Assembly: GCA_016126655.1 (NCBI GenBank)
Contig: CP065955.1
Coordinates: forward strand, 1,781,001-1,845,000
Length of the DNA stretch: 64,000 nt
Source of the DNA: Aerococcaceae bacterium zg-1292
GTDB lineage: Bacteria > Bacillota > Bacilli > Lactobacillales > Aerococcaceae
Direction: 5' to 3'
This document shows positions 36,135 to 45,971 of the stretch, in pieces (the first letter of the stretch is position 1; each line of letters starts with the position of its first letter). Made by a program: the position numbers and the translations under genes. A model generated the notes under the pieces. It made no database searches. It was not told where the DNA came from and saw nothing but the letters and a program-made list of their open reading frames with translations.

Positions 36135-36944
36135 CTATCCTCGTGCTAATCGTTTACGGATATATGATGAAGAAAATTCGACAAAAATAATTAGGACAAT
36201 CAAACCGATAAGTATCGATCCCACTTGATTCCAGCGATAAGAACTCATCGCAAAGATTAACGGCGCCCCGATACCACCCGCTCCAACTAAACCTAATGTT
36301 GTTGCATCACGCAAGTTCATATCAAAACGGAAAATTAAGGTTGACAATAAACTTGAACCTAATTGAGGTAAAATGCCGCACCGGATTTTTTCAAAAGTAT
36401 TACATCCCGCTGCTTCCATTGCTTCTAAAATTGATACATCAATATCATCAATCGTTTCATTAAATAATTTGGTTAACATCCCGATTGACGTCACCGATAA
36501 TGTCATTAAACCAGCAAAAGCCCCCGGTCCAGTAACCCGAATAAACATCAATCCGTATACAAAACTTGGAATCGTCCGAACCGCTACAACGAATAGGCGC
36601 ACAATTAATACCACAGGTGCTGGCATAATCTTTTTCGATGCCAAGAAAGCAATCGGTAGTGAAATCACTGCTCCGACTAAAGTACCTAGAAAAGCAATCG
36701 CAATGGTTTCTAGTAATAAATAAGGTACCGATTGTGTCGTTAAATTAAATAACAAGGACGTATCCGGTGTTAAAATACCTTTTAAAATATTACTCGCAAT
36801 GGTGCTACCATTTTTTGTCATCGACACTTGATTTACCGTCGTTGAAGACCAAATGATTACCGCCACAATAAAGATTGCCCATGCATATTGGCGCCAACGG
36901 CTGCGATCTTTTTTCTCATACATTTCATTAATACGCTCGATCAT
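36135..36944 (-). CDS. phnE: Phosphonate/phosphate-type ABC permease (second PhnE)
   Basis: A 269-residue membrane protein with about six helices. The permease loop ETIDDIDVSILEAMEAAGCNTFEKIRCGILPQL and GLVGAGGIGAPL are typical of PhnE. It pairs with the other PhnE 10 bases upstream as a heterodimer. No substrate-binding protein follows; the next element is the argS promoter. Confidence 0.9.
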   Translation of the reverse strand: MIERINEMYEKKDRSRWRQYAWAIFIVAVIIWSSTTVNQVSMTKNGSTIASNILKGILTPDTSLLFNLTTQSVPYLLLETIAIAFLGTLVGAVISLPIAFLASKKIMPAPVVLIVRLFVVAVRTIPSFVYGLMFIRVTGPGAFAGLMTLSVTSIGMLTKLFNETIDDIDVSILEAMEAAGCNTFEKIRCGILPQLGSSLLSTLIFRFDMNLRDATTLGLVGAGGIGAPLIFAMSSYRWNQVGSILIGLIVLIIFVEFSSSYIRKRLARG

Positions 36945-36954
36945 AAACAGCCTC

Positions 36955-37782
36955 CTATGTTAACTTCTTACGTAAATAGCCACTCGTCAACTCGATAATA
37001 GCCACTGTCACAAATAGACATAGCAAAATCATACCGACATTGGCATATTCACGCCACGATAAATTCTCGTTTAAGATAATCCCTAAACCACCGGCTCCAA
37101 CATACCCAAGGATAGCCGCATGACGGACATTTCCCTCAAAGGTGTATAAACTCGCAGATAAATAAGCCGGTAATACTTGGGGCTGAATCGCCGCCATAAA
37201 ACTTTGTAATTTTGTCGCACCGACTGCTTCCATCGCTTCATACGGGAGCATATCAACCGTTTCAATCAGCTCGTATAATTGTTTGCCGACGAATGAAAAA
37301 GTAAAAATCGCAATCGCAACCGTTCCCGCAAACGTACCCAATCCAAAAATATAGGTTAAAATCAATGCGGTAACCAGTGTCGGCATCGTCCGAATGAGAC
37401 TTAAAATAAATTTCATCGCACTGGATAACCAACGATTATGGGTCAAGTTAATCGACGCAATCATTGAAAATGGAATCGCCAAGAAAGCACCGATTAAGGT
37501 TCCTAAAACGGACATTTTTATCGTATCAAACAATGGACCAATAACTGATTTGAAAAAACTCCAATTCGGCGGCGCCATTTTTGATAGGATTACGAAAAAT
37601 TGTTTTCCACGTTTGGCTAAAACTGCTGGATCAAAGCCTGTTAATTGAACAGAATAATATAATCCAATCAAGACTAGCACCACAATGAACGGTGCAATTG
37701 AGCGTTTTTTATGGATAGTCTTACCATTCGGTAGCGTAATGATTTTGGGCGGTAATAGCCGCTCAAATAAATTCTTTTTCAT
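36955..37782 (-). CDS. phnE: Phosphonate/phosphate-type ABC permease (first PhnE)
   Basis: A 275-residue permease with the loop ETVDMLPYEAMEAVGATKLQSFMAAIQPQV and the motif GYVGAGGLGIIL. The start overlaps the phnC stop (TAATG type), so the ATPase and permease are translationally coupled. Sequence differs clearly from the second PhnE, as expected for old paralogues in one transporter. Confidence 0.9.
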   Translation of the reverse strand: MKKNLFERLLPPKIITLPNGKTIHKKRSIAPFIVVLVLIGLYYSVQLTGFDPAVLAKRGKQFFVILSKMAPPNWSFFKSVIGPLFDTIKMSVLGTLIGAFLAIPFSMIASINLTHNRWLSSAMKFILSLIRTMPTLVTALILTYIFGLGTFAGTVAIAIFTFSFVGKQLYELIETVDMLPYEAMEAVGATKLQSFMAAIQPQVLPAYLSASLYTFEGNVRHAAILGYVGAGGLGIILNENLSWREYANVGMILLCLFVTVAIIELTSGYLRKKLT

Positions 37783-38540
37783 TAGTTGCCACCCATTTCC
37801 TCTGTCTTGCCCTTATAAATTAGGTTTAAGATTTCAGGCGTTACATCTGTTGAGGGCCCATCGTAAACAATTTCACCATCACGAATACCGATAATACGAT
37901 CACAAAAATCAAGTGCTAATTCCACATGGTGAATATTAATCAACACGGTAATATTGTCATCGCGATTAATCCGACGAAAATCTTCCATTACCACATTCGC
38001 CGTCACAGGGTCTAAAGCCGCTACAGGCTCGTCAGCTAAAATAATTTGAGGGTCTTGCGTCAACGTTCGTGCTAAAGCAACCCGTTGTTGTTGTCCACCA
38101 GATAATTGGTCAACCCGTGTATAGGCTTTATCTAAAATACCGACACGGTCCAATGATTCTAGCGCTTTTAATTCTTCTTCTTTTTTATAATATCCTAATA
38201 ATACACGCCAAAACGGAATATCAGGCACTAAGGCATTCAATACATTGGTAATCACTTTTGCACGTGTGACCAAATTAAAGGATTGGAAAATCATACCGAT
38301 TTTACGGCGGAATTTACGTAGACTGTCGCCTTTTAATTCGTTGACTTCTACGCCATTTACTTTTAGTAAGCCCTCACTAATCGGATGCATTTTATTGATT
38401 GTACGAATCAATGTTGATTTTCCTGCTCCTGACAAGCCTATAATGCCGACAAACTCTCCCTGTTCAATCGTTAAATTAATATCTTTTAACGCGACCACTC
38501 CATTGTCGTATCGCTTAAAGACGTGCTTGAATTCAATCAT
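37782..38540 (-). CDS. phnC: Phosphonate/phosphate-type ABC ATPase
   Basis: A 252-residue ATPase: Walker A GLSGAGKST, signature LSGGQQQR, Walker B IILADEPVAAL, and HHVELA in the switch region. The PhnC-like insert GYYKKEEELKALESLDRVGI is present. First gene of a three-gene set with two permeases. The usual phnD binding-protein gene is absent from both sides; murF lies upstream. The importer may use a PhnD made elsewhere. Confidence 0.92.
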   Translation of the reverse strand: MIEFKHVFKRYDNGVVALKDINLTIEQGEFVGIIGLSGAGKSTLIRTINKMHPISEGLLKVNGVEVNELKGDSLRKFRRKIGMIFQSFNLVTRAKVITNVLNALVPDIPFWRVLLGYYKKEEELKALESLDRVGILDKAYTRVDQLSGGQQQRVALARTLTQDPQIILADEPVAALDPVTANVVMEDFRRINRDDNITVLINIHHVELALDFCDRIIGIRDGEIVYDGPSTDVTPEILNLIYKGKTEEMGGN

Positions 38541-38647
38541 TCTCGAACCTCGTTTCTTATTTTCAATGGTATTTTCATACCGACTATATTTTAATTGAAA
38601 ATGATAAACTAATCAATTCAAATCACAAGATAAATAGATGAAACTGT

Positions 38648-40063
38648 TTACTTACGCAACATATTGTGCGTTTCTTGACCCGTGAGAGCCGTTACAACTT
38701 TTAATAAATCTACACCTAGACTTGATTTAACTAACACAATATCATCAACTAGTAAATCTTCATGGAGTCGGTTAATTAATTGGGCATACGCATCTCGCTC
38801 ATAAAAAAGATTTTCTGGCGTATAAATTGATTGTAATTCATCGTATAAAGCAGCCATTTCCTCACCAAATAAATACACACGGTTAATTTTTTCTGGATTT
38901 AATGCAGTATGTAAACTGCGATGCAAGGCTTCACTTTCACTACCCAATTCTCTAACATCACCTAGCACCGCAATTTTTCGACGATTTTGGGTCATCGGTA
39001 AATTGGATAATGTATTGAGAATTGCACGCATTGACGTTGGACTAGCGTTATAGGCATCATTCAATAAATCTGCTCCATTGAGCGTTTTCATCCATTCCAA
39101 ACGATGTGCTGTCAACTTAAATTGTGCTAATTGGAAAATCGCTTGTTCCATTGGGATATTTAAATGCTGCGCAATTGTCAAAGCAATCAATGCATTAGAT
39201 ACATTATAAGCGCCAATTACTGGAATTGAACTGACGACATTGTCATCCACATTGGTTTTAAAATAGGTTTTATTTTGTTCTTCAACCAAATCATAGGCAT
39301 AAACATCAAAACGCTTGTCAAAACCAAAACTTTTCGTAGTAAATGTCGGCGTCATCGCTTGTAATTGGTTGACAATAATCGGTTCACTACCCGGATAAAT
39401 AAAGAGTCCATCAGCAGCTAATCCTTCTAGAATTTCCATTTTAGCACGACCAATTCCCTCACGTGAGCCTAAAAATTCTAAATGACTCTCACCAATCAAT
39501 GTAATCGCCGCAATATCCGGCTCGGCAATACGACTTAATTCAGCAATCTCACCAAAGCCACTCATCCCCATCTCAGCGACACAGACTTGTGTTTCTTCCG
39601 GCATTTTTAAGAGTGTGTACGGCAAACCAATTTCATTATTGTAATTACCTTGTGTTTTGTGGACATGATATTTTGCCGACAAGGTAGTCGCAGTCATATC
39701 CTTGGTCGTCGTTTTTCCATTGCTGCCGGTAATGCCAATAACAATTGGGTCGATGACATGTCGGTAATAATTAGCTAAATCTTGCAGGGCTGTTAAGGTG
39801 TCGTCAACTAGCACCACTGCAATCTGGTCACTTGGTGCTAAATGTTCCGGTTGTGACCACAAGGTAGCTACTGCTCCATTGTCAATCGCTTGTTGTACAT
39901 ATTGATGTCCATCACTTGTGCCTTGCAGCGGCACAAATAATGTTCCTGGCGTCACTTTACGTGAATCGAATTCTACATTGTGAATGCTAATCGTTCGGTC
40001 CTTAGCCGTATAATCAATTGCGTGGGTATATTTCACCACATCCATTAATTTTATTGGTTTCAT
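38648..40063 (-). CDS. murF: UDP-MurNAc-tripeptide--D-Ala-D-Ala ligase
   Basis: Adds D-Ala-D-Ala to the cell-wall precursor in the cytoplasm. The Mur ligase ATP site GITGSNGKTTTKD is in place, and the C-terminal domain follows LNDAYNASPTS and GDVRELG. The start at ATG 40063 (MKPIKLMDV) comes after AGAGGAG; the frame reaching upstream runs into repeat-like DNA and is not real. It lies downstream of ddl, whose product supplies its substrate, a widespread ddl-murF pairing. Confidence 0.96.
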   Translation of the reverse strand: MKPIKLMDVVKYTHAIDYTAKDRTISIHNVEFDSRKVTPGTLFVPLQGTSDGHQYVQQAIDNGAVATLWSQPEHLAPSDQIAVVLVDDTLTALQDLANYYRHVIDPIVIGITGSNGKTTTKDMTATTLSAKYHVHKTQGNYNNEIGLPYTLLKMPEETQVCVAEMGMSGFGEIAELSRIAEPDIAAITLIGESHLEFLGSREGIGRAKMEILEGLAADGLFIYPGSEPIIVNQLQAMTPTFTTKSFGFDKRFDVYAYDLVEEQNKTYFKTNVDDNVVSSIPVIGAYNVSNALIALTIAQHLNIPMEQAIFQLAQFKLTAHRLEWMKTLNGADLLNDAYNASPTSMRAILNTLSNLPMTQNRRKIAVLGDVRELGSESEALHRSLHTALNPEKINRVYLFGEEMAALYDELQSIYTPENLFYERDAYAQLINRLHEDLLVDDIVLVKSSLGVDLLKVVTALTGQETHNMLRK

Positions 40064-40084
40064 ATTCTCTCCTCTTATTCCAGT

Positions 40085-40195
40085 TCCTCTTACTGCCTCG
40101 GCATCCACTTGATGAAGTTAACTCTATGCGTCTTATGCACCCAGTAACTTCTCCACGTGTTTCGTGGCAATGCGCCTGCGCTCAGACTATCTATA
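40085..40195. repeat. Degenerate palindromic repeat between ddl and murF
   Basis: The remnant keeps TGCC..GGCATCCACTT on the left and a CCACG/CGTGG hairpin followed by TGCGCTCAGACTAT on the right, matching family landmarks in order. It sits just upstream of the murF ribosome binding site. Confidence 0.45.
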
Positions 40196-40249
40196 CACAT
40201 TAAGAAATTCCGCAAACTTTGACTCGCAAACTCTACGGAATCACCTTAC

Positions 40250-41338
40250 TTATATACGTTCAACGGTTAATAATTGTTTCACTTCAAATTGTTTCAACGC
40301 TAATTGCAATAATTCTTCTACTAAATCACGTGTATCTAATCCAGTTTCTTTCCATAATACAGGGTACATACTATATGGCGTAAAGCCTGGCATTGTATTA
40401 ATTTCATTAATATAAATATCATTGTTTGCTGTAACAAAGAAATCGACACGTGATAACCCACGTCCATTGATAGCACGATACGCTGTTAAGGCATACGACT
40501 GAATTTTCTGCGCGACACTCTCTGGTATTTCAGCAGGAATTTGCATTGATACAGAATTATTGAGGTATTTATTATCATAATCATAAAAGGCTGTGTCTTT
40601 GACTAGTTTGCCGACAACACTGACATGCGCATCATCATTACCTAATACAGCTACTTCCACTTCATCAGCAATAATCCCTTGTTCCACAACAATGCGGTGG
40701 TCAAATTTTAAAGCTGTTTCGACAGCTGCACGTAATTCTTCGCTGTTTTCAACACGGCTAATGCCAACACTCGAACCCATATTCGCTGGTTTTACGAACA
40801 GCGGATATAATAGATTGCCCTCACATTTTTGAATAATCGCTTCTTGTTCACTCGCCCAGCTTTGACGGTCAAAAGCTTCAAATGGCACTTGAGGTAAACC
40901 TACTTGATTGAAAATATATTTGCTGACAATCTTATCCATTCCGGCAGCACTAGCAACAACCCCTGCACCAACATATGGCATTTTCAATACTTCTAAAAAG
41001 CCTTGAATCGTACCATCTTCACCATTAGGCCCATGCAATACTGGAAACACAATCGCATCTGATTCATAGATAGAGCCTGGATGAATTTCTACTCCAATCG
41101 ATGTTTGCTCAGGATGGTCAGACCATTGTGCTGTTTCTCCAGCTGTCAAAATTAATTGCTGTGACGCTTGTAATGGTGATGTCAATGGCGCACCCTTAAT
41201 CCAAACGCCGTCACGGCGAATAAAAATTGGTTGCACTTGATAGTAGTGATACATAATGTGTTGTGTAATATTAAACGCTGAAATAATCGACACATCATGC
41301 TCCGCGCTTTGACCACCATATAATAAAATAATTTTCAT
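40250..41338 (-). CDS. ddl: D-alanine--D-alanine ligase
   Basis: A 362-residue ATP-grasp enzyme making D-Ala-D-Ala for peptidoglycan. It has the N-terminal YGGQSAEHDVS, the HGPNGEDGTIQG loop, PLFVKPANMGSSVGIS (ATP-binding Lys) and the metal-site INEINTMPGFT. The residue in the active site equivalent to Phe/Tyr, which separates vancomycin-sensitive from D-lactate-type ligases, reads KDTAFYDYDNKY, the tyrosine D-Ala-D-Ala form. It precedes murF on the same strand. Confidence 0.96.
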   Translation of the reverse strand: MKIILLYGGQSAEHDVSIISAFNITQHIMYHYYQVQPIFIRRDGVWIKGAPLTSPLQASQQLILTAGETAQWSDHPEQTSIGVEIHPGSIYESDAIVFPVLHGPNGEDGTIQGFLEVLKMPYVGAGVVASAAGMDKIVSKYIFNQVGLPQVPFEAFDRQSWASEQEAIIQKCEGNLLYPLFVKPANMGSSVGISRVENSEELRAAVETALKFDHRIVVEQGIIADEVEVAVLGNDDAHVSVVGKLVKDTAFYDYDNKYLNNSVSMQIPAEIPESVAQKIQSYALTAYRAINGRGLSRVDFFVTANNDIYINEINTMPGFTPYSMYPVLWKETGLDTRDLVEELLQLALKQFEVKQLLTVERI

Positions 41339-41364
41339 GCTTGTTCCTCCAAATATTAGCTAAC

Positions 41365-42111
41365 CTATTCTTCTATATTTAATTGCCAGGTTTGATTCAT
41401 GAGTGAATAAGTAAAATAACCGACTGCTTCTGTTCGTGGTTGATTAACCGTAATGAGGGTCAATTCATCTTCGATAATATGAAGCGGAATCACCCATTGT
41501 TGCTGTTCTTGGTACGCTTGAACAATATCCATCTTAACGCCTCTTGAAAATAAAGGTGCCATTTCTTGCATGATTTGTTCTGGTATGGCCGACACCGTTT
41601 CTTTTTTACTAAAGAACTTCGATTTATTTTCATTGACTAATTGTTGAACCTGCTCTTGCATCACTCGTTGAAATCGAGGATAAAAATGCGTCACATGACG
41701 GTAATAAGTTTTAACTAAACCATTAGGTAACACTAAATACACATAATTATTTTGCAACTTATAGAAAAAAGCTGAACGCAAGGTTTGATTGGCATGAAAT
41801 AAATATAAAATTTCCGCAATTTCATTTCCAGTTAGCTGGTGCATCAAATTGACAGACTCAAAATCAATCCAGTTCGATAAACGTACATTTTGATTTTGGC
41901 AGTAAGCCATATACTCTAACACTTCTTGCTTACCACGTAAAATTTTAAAATTGGTACGCATATCATAATGCCCAAAAGCGGATGGTGCTTGTGCTAAAAT
42001 AACATTATCAGGAATGAATTTTGTTTCAAAATCTTCTGTCTTAAAATTGATGCCCCGTGTCATTACATGACTCGTTACCGTATCATGATGTATATATAAA
42101 TTAATACGCAT
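41365..42111 (-). CDS. Hypothetical protein
   Basis: A 248-residue soluble protein of no family that I recognise. I start at ATG 42111 (MRINLYIHHD); the AGGAGG site is 12 bases upstream, slightly far, and a TTG at 42135 overlapping that site is less likely. Rich in aromatic residues and Gln; no signal peptide or membrane segment. It lies 26 bases before ddl on the same strand and may be co-transcribed. Confidence 0.7.
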   Translation of the reverse strand: MRINLYIHHDTVTSHVMTRGINFKTEDFETKFIPDNVILAQAPSAFGHYDMRTNFKILRGKQEVLEYMAYCQNQNVRLSNWIDFESVNLMHQLTGNEIAEILYLFHANQTLRSAFFYKLQNNYVYLVLPNGLVKTYYRHVTHFYPRFQRVMQEQVQQLVNENKSKFFSKKETVSAIPEQIMQEMAPLFSRGVKMDIVQAYQEQQQWVIPLHIIEDELTLITVNQPRTEAVGYFTYSLMNQTWQLNIEE

Positions 42112-42369
42112 TTTTATGAATGTCCTCCTTTCCAATTAATTCCCCACAGTCAGTTCTATTTTACTCTGTTTTGATATAAAGATAAAGTATTAACGTGAAT
42201 TTTCCATAATGTTGGCGTTTTATCGCTAATATTTATTCAATATCGATATTTTGTGATACTTTTGTGATGAGTTTGTAACCGAAAGTTGTTTTAAATTTTA
42301 TAAAAGAATTGGAAATATTGAAATCAGTTTGGTATGATATATCCACGGACAAATGTTCCAAATTTTTTA

Positions 42370-42525
42370 TATTCATGCGACAACAAGCGAAATGAAACCA
42401 GCCCCCGAAATATTAATGGTGCACGCGTGAGCCCACTGGTGAAAGTCAAGGTGCGCGCGTGACACACACAAAGAAGACTTTCGCAGCAGCGGTCATTTCA
42501 GCGAGTTGAAGCAAAAAATAAGAAG
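42370..42525. repeat. Degenerate palindromic repeat with insertion
   Basis: GCGACAACAAGCGAAATGA on the left and CGGTCATTTCAGCGAG on the right keep the GAAATGA/TCATTTC arms and an AAAGTC/GACTTT inner stem. About 45 extra bases separate the left arm from the inner stem. It ends right before the ribosome binding site of the next gene. 42136-42369 is otherwise AT-rich, with no gene. Confidence 0.6.
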
Positions 42526-42538
42526 GAGTCGAATAAAT

Positions 42539-43378
42539 ATGAAAAACAAATTTACCTCTCTTGTCGCATTATGCAGTGTGTTCTTAATGACATCACAAGC
42601 TGCTACAACAATTCAAGCAGAAGAGTCTAAAGAAGCTAACTACCGCTACCACAATGTTGTGTCTGAAAAAAATACAACTGAATTGAAAGAAGCATTGGAA
42701 GAACAAGGCATGCCAAGTGAAAATTGGAAAACATTAACCCGATTCATCGACCAATATCAAGAAGCAAATAAATCCTATGAAAAAGTAGCAGAAGATTGGA
42801 CAGATATGGCCATCGGAAAAGATGCGAGCACTTTTACGACGACGATGGATGTTGATAAGTATAAAGAACAACTTAGTCATTTCCCGGATGATTTAAACTG
42901 CCGCCAAACAGCCTTTCTACTTTTACGTTCGCTTGTAAGCTATGATAAAGATAAATTAGAACAACTTCCTGTACATGAGGAATTTAAAGCTTTATCAAAA
43001 CTTCAAGAAGGATTAACGGATGAAGAAGGTCAACTTTATAGTTTACTATTCAACGATAACAAAGACTACAAATCTACAGACGATTTAACTAAAGCTTGGG
43101 AAGACGCAGGCGTCAAATTCTCAGACAAACTCCGCCTATTATCAGCTATCCAAAATGTTGAAGGCTCTGTTATTAGTATGCATGTCGGCGTAGCGTTTGA
43201 AAAAGATGGAAAAGTATATTTCTTTGAAAAAATCGACCCATCACTACCTTATCGTCTTAGCGAATTCAATTCATGGAAAGATTTAAAAGAGCATTTATTA
43301 ACCGGACGTTTCCAAATGTTCGCCGACCAAATGGCTTTCCTAGTAAATAATCAATCCATTGATGAATTAATCAAATAG
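42539..43378 (+). CDS. Secreted DUF4300-like protein
   Basis: The start at ATG 42539 (MKNKFTSLVAL) follows AAGAAGGAG. A signal peptide ends near TIQAEE. The mature about 255 residues include NCRQTAFLLLRSL, a central acidic region, and VGVAFEKDGKVYFFEKIDPSLPYRLSEF with WKDLKEHLL, which I recall as the pattern of DUF4300 proteins in lactic acid bacteria. Function is unknown. There is no wall-anchor motif, so it is free or bound to the surface by other means. It is a single gene, closed by a terminator. Confidence 0.72.
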   Translation: MKNKFTSLVALCSVFLMTSQAATTIQAEESKEANYRYHNVVSEKNTTELKEALEEQGMPSENWKTLTRFIDQYQEANKSYEKVAEDWTDMAIGKDASTFTTTMDVDKYKEQLSHFPDDLNCRQTAFLLLRSLVSYDKDKLEQLPVHEEFKALSKLQEGLTDEEGQLYSLLFNDNKDYKSTDDLTKAWEDAGVKFSDKLRLLSAIQNVEGSVISMHVGVAFEKDGKVYFFEKIDPSLPYRLSEFNSWKDLKEHLLTGRFQMFADQMAFLVNNQSIDELIK

Positions 43379-43411
43379 TTTATCTATCTTGATACGATAA
43401 AAACATCCCTT

Positions 43412-43450
43412 GGACTGCGTTCTGTCTTTTTACAGAATACAGTCCTTTTT
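43412..43450 (+). terminator. Terminator after the DUF4300-like gene
   Basis: GGACTGcgTTCTGT (43412-43425) pairs with ACAGAAtaCAGTCC (43432-43445), followed by TTTTT. A standard intrinsic terminator. Confidence 0.9.
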
Positions 43451-43594
43451 AATTCAAACTATTTAACTTTTGATTTTATCTTTCCTTAATAGAATAGCAA
43501 GATATAGAAGCCACCTCCACAAAATGATAGCGTTTTTTTGATTATTCGGTATAATAAAGATGACACAATAGCGACGGTAGAAAGGAAGATTCCA

Positions 43595-43687
43595 ATGAAA
43601 AACAAACGAAAATGGTGGATATTTGTTGCAGGAATTCTTGTCGGATTTATATTGTCTGCGTTAATGAGACATTTTTTGTTCACGTGA
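43595..43687 (+). CDS. Small single-pass membrane peptide (30 residues)
   Basis: ATG 43595 is eight bases after AAAGGAAG and opens a 30-codon frame: a basic head (KNKRKWW), one hydrophobic helix (IFVAGILVGFILSAL) and a short basic tail, ending in TGA. A TATAAT box lies about 50 bases upstream. It has the make-up of small regulatory or stress membrane peptides, but I recognise no family. An overlapping frame on the other strand is less convincing. Confidence 0.5.
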   Translation: MKNKRKWWIFVAGILVGFILSALMRHFLFT

Positions 43688-43819
43688 TATTATCTATCAC
43701 AGTCAAAGGTGTCTATAAAAGTCTGGATGTTTGACAGCCAATGCCTACACTTTTAAAAAGCACTTGAACAATAGTATTCAAATGCTTCTTTCTCTACTCG
43801 CTAATGCGGTAGTTATGTA

Positions 43820-44374
43820 TTAAAATTTAACTTGTGGCACTTGACGTGCTTCTTGTGGTGTTTCTAAGTACGCCATTGGCTGGAATCCGTGAACACCCGC
43901 TACAATATTATTCGGTACCACTTGAATTTTTGTGTTGTATTGATTAATGCTTGAATTATACAACATCCGAGCTTTAGCAATTTTATCTTCTGTATCTGTC
44001 AGACTACGTTGTAATTCTGTAAAGTTAGTGTTGGCTTTTAAGTCTGGGTAGGCTTCTGCTACTGCTAATAAACGAGATAAGGTACTTGATAAAGCATTGG
44101 AAGCTGCGTTAATTTGTTCCGGCGAAGCATTAGCTACGTCAATCAGTTGCTGACGCGCTTTAATCACTGCGTCCAATGTTTCTTTTTCATGCGCTGCATA
44201 GCCTTTAACCGTTTCCACCAAATTTGGAATTAAATCATTTCGTCTTTGTAATTGAACATCAATTTGGCTAAAGCTTTCTTTTGCCCAATTACGTGTTTTA
44301 ACTAAACCATTGTAAATCCCAAACCATGCCAATAATATTACTGCAATAATTGCTCCTACAATTAATAATGTCAT
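43820..44374 (-). CDS. LemA family protein
   Basis: The start at 44374 (MTLLIVGAII) is nine bases after GAGAGG. A single N-terminal helix spans the membrane, then the conserved LemA core follows: LVKTRNWAKESFSQIDVQLQRR, DLIPNLVETVKGYAAHE and YNSSINQYN. Length of 184 is normal. LemA proteins are widespread helical membrane-anchored proteins of uncertain function, often near DUF2207 proteins; one such gene is at 19-21 kb. Confidence 0.92.
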   Translation of the reverse strand: MTLLIVGAIIAVILLAWFGIYNGLVKTRNWAKESFSQIDVQLQRRNDLIPNLVETVKGYAAHEKETLDAVIKARQQLIDVANASPEQINAASNALSSTLSRLLAVAEAYPDLKANTNFTELQRSLTDTEDKIAKARMLYNSSINQYNTKIQVVPNNIVAGVHGFQPMAYLETPQEARQVPQVKF

Positions 44375-44581
44375 AATAATCATCCTCTCTAGAGTTACTA
44401 ACTTTATTATACTGAAAATTTTCACAAAAGTCATTCAATAACAGACTCCACATTTGCTTAAATTGCCTTGTCAACCATTACCGTATTCTCACTTCATATA
44501 AATAACTGTTCTACTTTAGTATTCAATAAAGTAGCATCTACTAGCACTGCGCATCATCGTTAACATCTATTGATACCAATA

Positions 44582-45811
44582 TCACTCACCTAGTACTTTA
44601 ATAACAGCAGGTGCTTCGTTTTTATTTTCTGTCAAGAAATCACGAACTTCTAACTCAATTGCTTTATAATCACCATTAAAACCAAAAGACACCACCGTTT
44701 TACCTTCTCTTCCCGGATAAACTTCGGCTGTCTTATCCGTGTTTAAATAATAGCGCATCGCTTTAACATCATCAACATAAGCTGTTAGCTCACTACCGGA
44801 AAATATCATTGATTTCGTGTGGTTTGTGACAATATACTCAACAGTCATTACATGGTCATAGGTTTCAGCTGCAAATTTATCACGCGCAGGTGTTAAATAG
44901 ATGCGTTCAATTTGTACTTCGTATCCGCCATGTTTATACGTCTTTTTTAACATTTCTGGCGTATCTAAGCGAGTAATATCATCTGTTGATACCTCTTCTT
45001 CTACTTCTGGCGACTCCTCTTCCGGCTTTACTATCTCTTTTTTATCGGGTGCTTTAATATCAAATTGCTTGCCATAGTTTAAAAATTTAAACTCACTCTT
45101 AAGCCATCCATCTTCACGTGTAATATTCCCCGTGATGGATTTTAATAAATAAGTTCGTTTATCAAAAGCGAGTTGAATCTGTAGTTGCTGGTCGAGGTAA
45201 AATTGGATAAATTCCGGCGAGGTGTATTCTCGATATAATTTTCGTGTTGTTTCTGCTGACGAATGCCTATTATCTATTCGTTCTGAAAACATTTGATTTA
45301 ACGCTGTACTTAGTGCTTTGGCATCAACATTTTGTTTCAATGAAAAGATAAAGGCATCTTCTGATTCTTCAAAATTCATAAACTGCTCAACATAACCAAT
45401 TTCTTTTGGTGACAGCTGCAATGTCTTCTTAAAGAAGTGTTTCGGCTTAAAATATTCACGGTATTCATCAACATTATCTGCTAATAAATGCCACGCATTA
45501 AATACGTCGGAATAAAATAATTGATTATCCTTTAATACAAAACTGATTTGTCCTTTGCTCTCGCTAAACTGGGCATTGAGGACGAATTGTGGATTATGCG
45601 AATAATTCAACTGGGCATTCAACTTGATGATTTCTTCATCACTAAAATGTTGCTCGATAATGCTCTTGATTTCAAAATCTTGATATTGCTGAAAATCACT
45701 CTTACTTATAGATGCTAGTACCGACTGCGCGGTATTATTATCTGCCAACACCGGTATCGTTGTTTGCATGAATAAACAAGCAGACACCATCGCGATTACT
45801 CTCTTTAACAT
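44582..45811 (-). CDS. Secreted two-domain protein, DUF5067/DUF4352-like C-terminus
   Basis: A 409-residue protein with signal peptide ending near PVLADNN, no lipobox. The N-terminal about 250 residues resemble lipoprotein-type DUF6612 folds (long beta sheet with FVLNAQFSES, QISFVLKDNQLFYS). An acidic linker (PEEESPEVEEEVS) follows. The last about 120 residues (YEVQIERIYLTPARD, VEYIVTNHTKS, GREGKTVVSFGF) look like an immunoglobulin-like DUF5067/DUF4352 domain. Function is unknown; probably a surface protein. It stands alone upstream of lemA on the same strand. Confidence 0.65.
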   Translation of the reverse strand: MLKRVIAMVSACLFMQTTIPVLADNNTAQSVLASISKSDFQQYQDFEIKSIIEQHFSDEEIIKLNAQLNYSHNPQFVLNAQFSESKGQISFVLKDNQLFYSDVFNAWHLLADNVDEYREYFKPKHFFKKTLQLSPKEIGYVEQFMNFEESEDAFIFSLKQNVDAKALSTALNQMFSERIDNRHSSAETTRKLYREYTSPEFIQFYLDQQLQIQLAFDKRTYLLKSITGNITREDGWLKSEFKFLNYGKQFDIKAPDKKEIVKPEEESPEVEEEVSTDDITRLDTPEMLKKTYKHGGYEVQIERIYLTPARDKFAAETYDHVMTVEYIVTNHTKSMIFSGSELTAYVDDVKAMRYYLNTDKTAEVYPGREGKTVVSFGFNGDYKAIELEVRDFLTENKNEAPAVIKVLGE

Positions 45812-45971
45812 AATATTGCTCCTCTCCTAAAGCCAATCACTGATATTTTCACTATAACCTTATGCGCCGCTTCACGTCAACTTTAACCACTATTCTGCCA
45901 ATCATCAGCACGGCAAATATCCCGACAAACGATTGTTTATACAACCATTTGCCAGGACATTCGCTATTCAT

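Noticed and set aside
43486-43683. Minus-strand frame of 65 codons
   Set aside because: The plus-strand 30-codon membrane frame in the same place has a good ribosome binding site; the minus frame has none and no family look.
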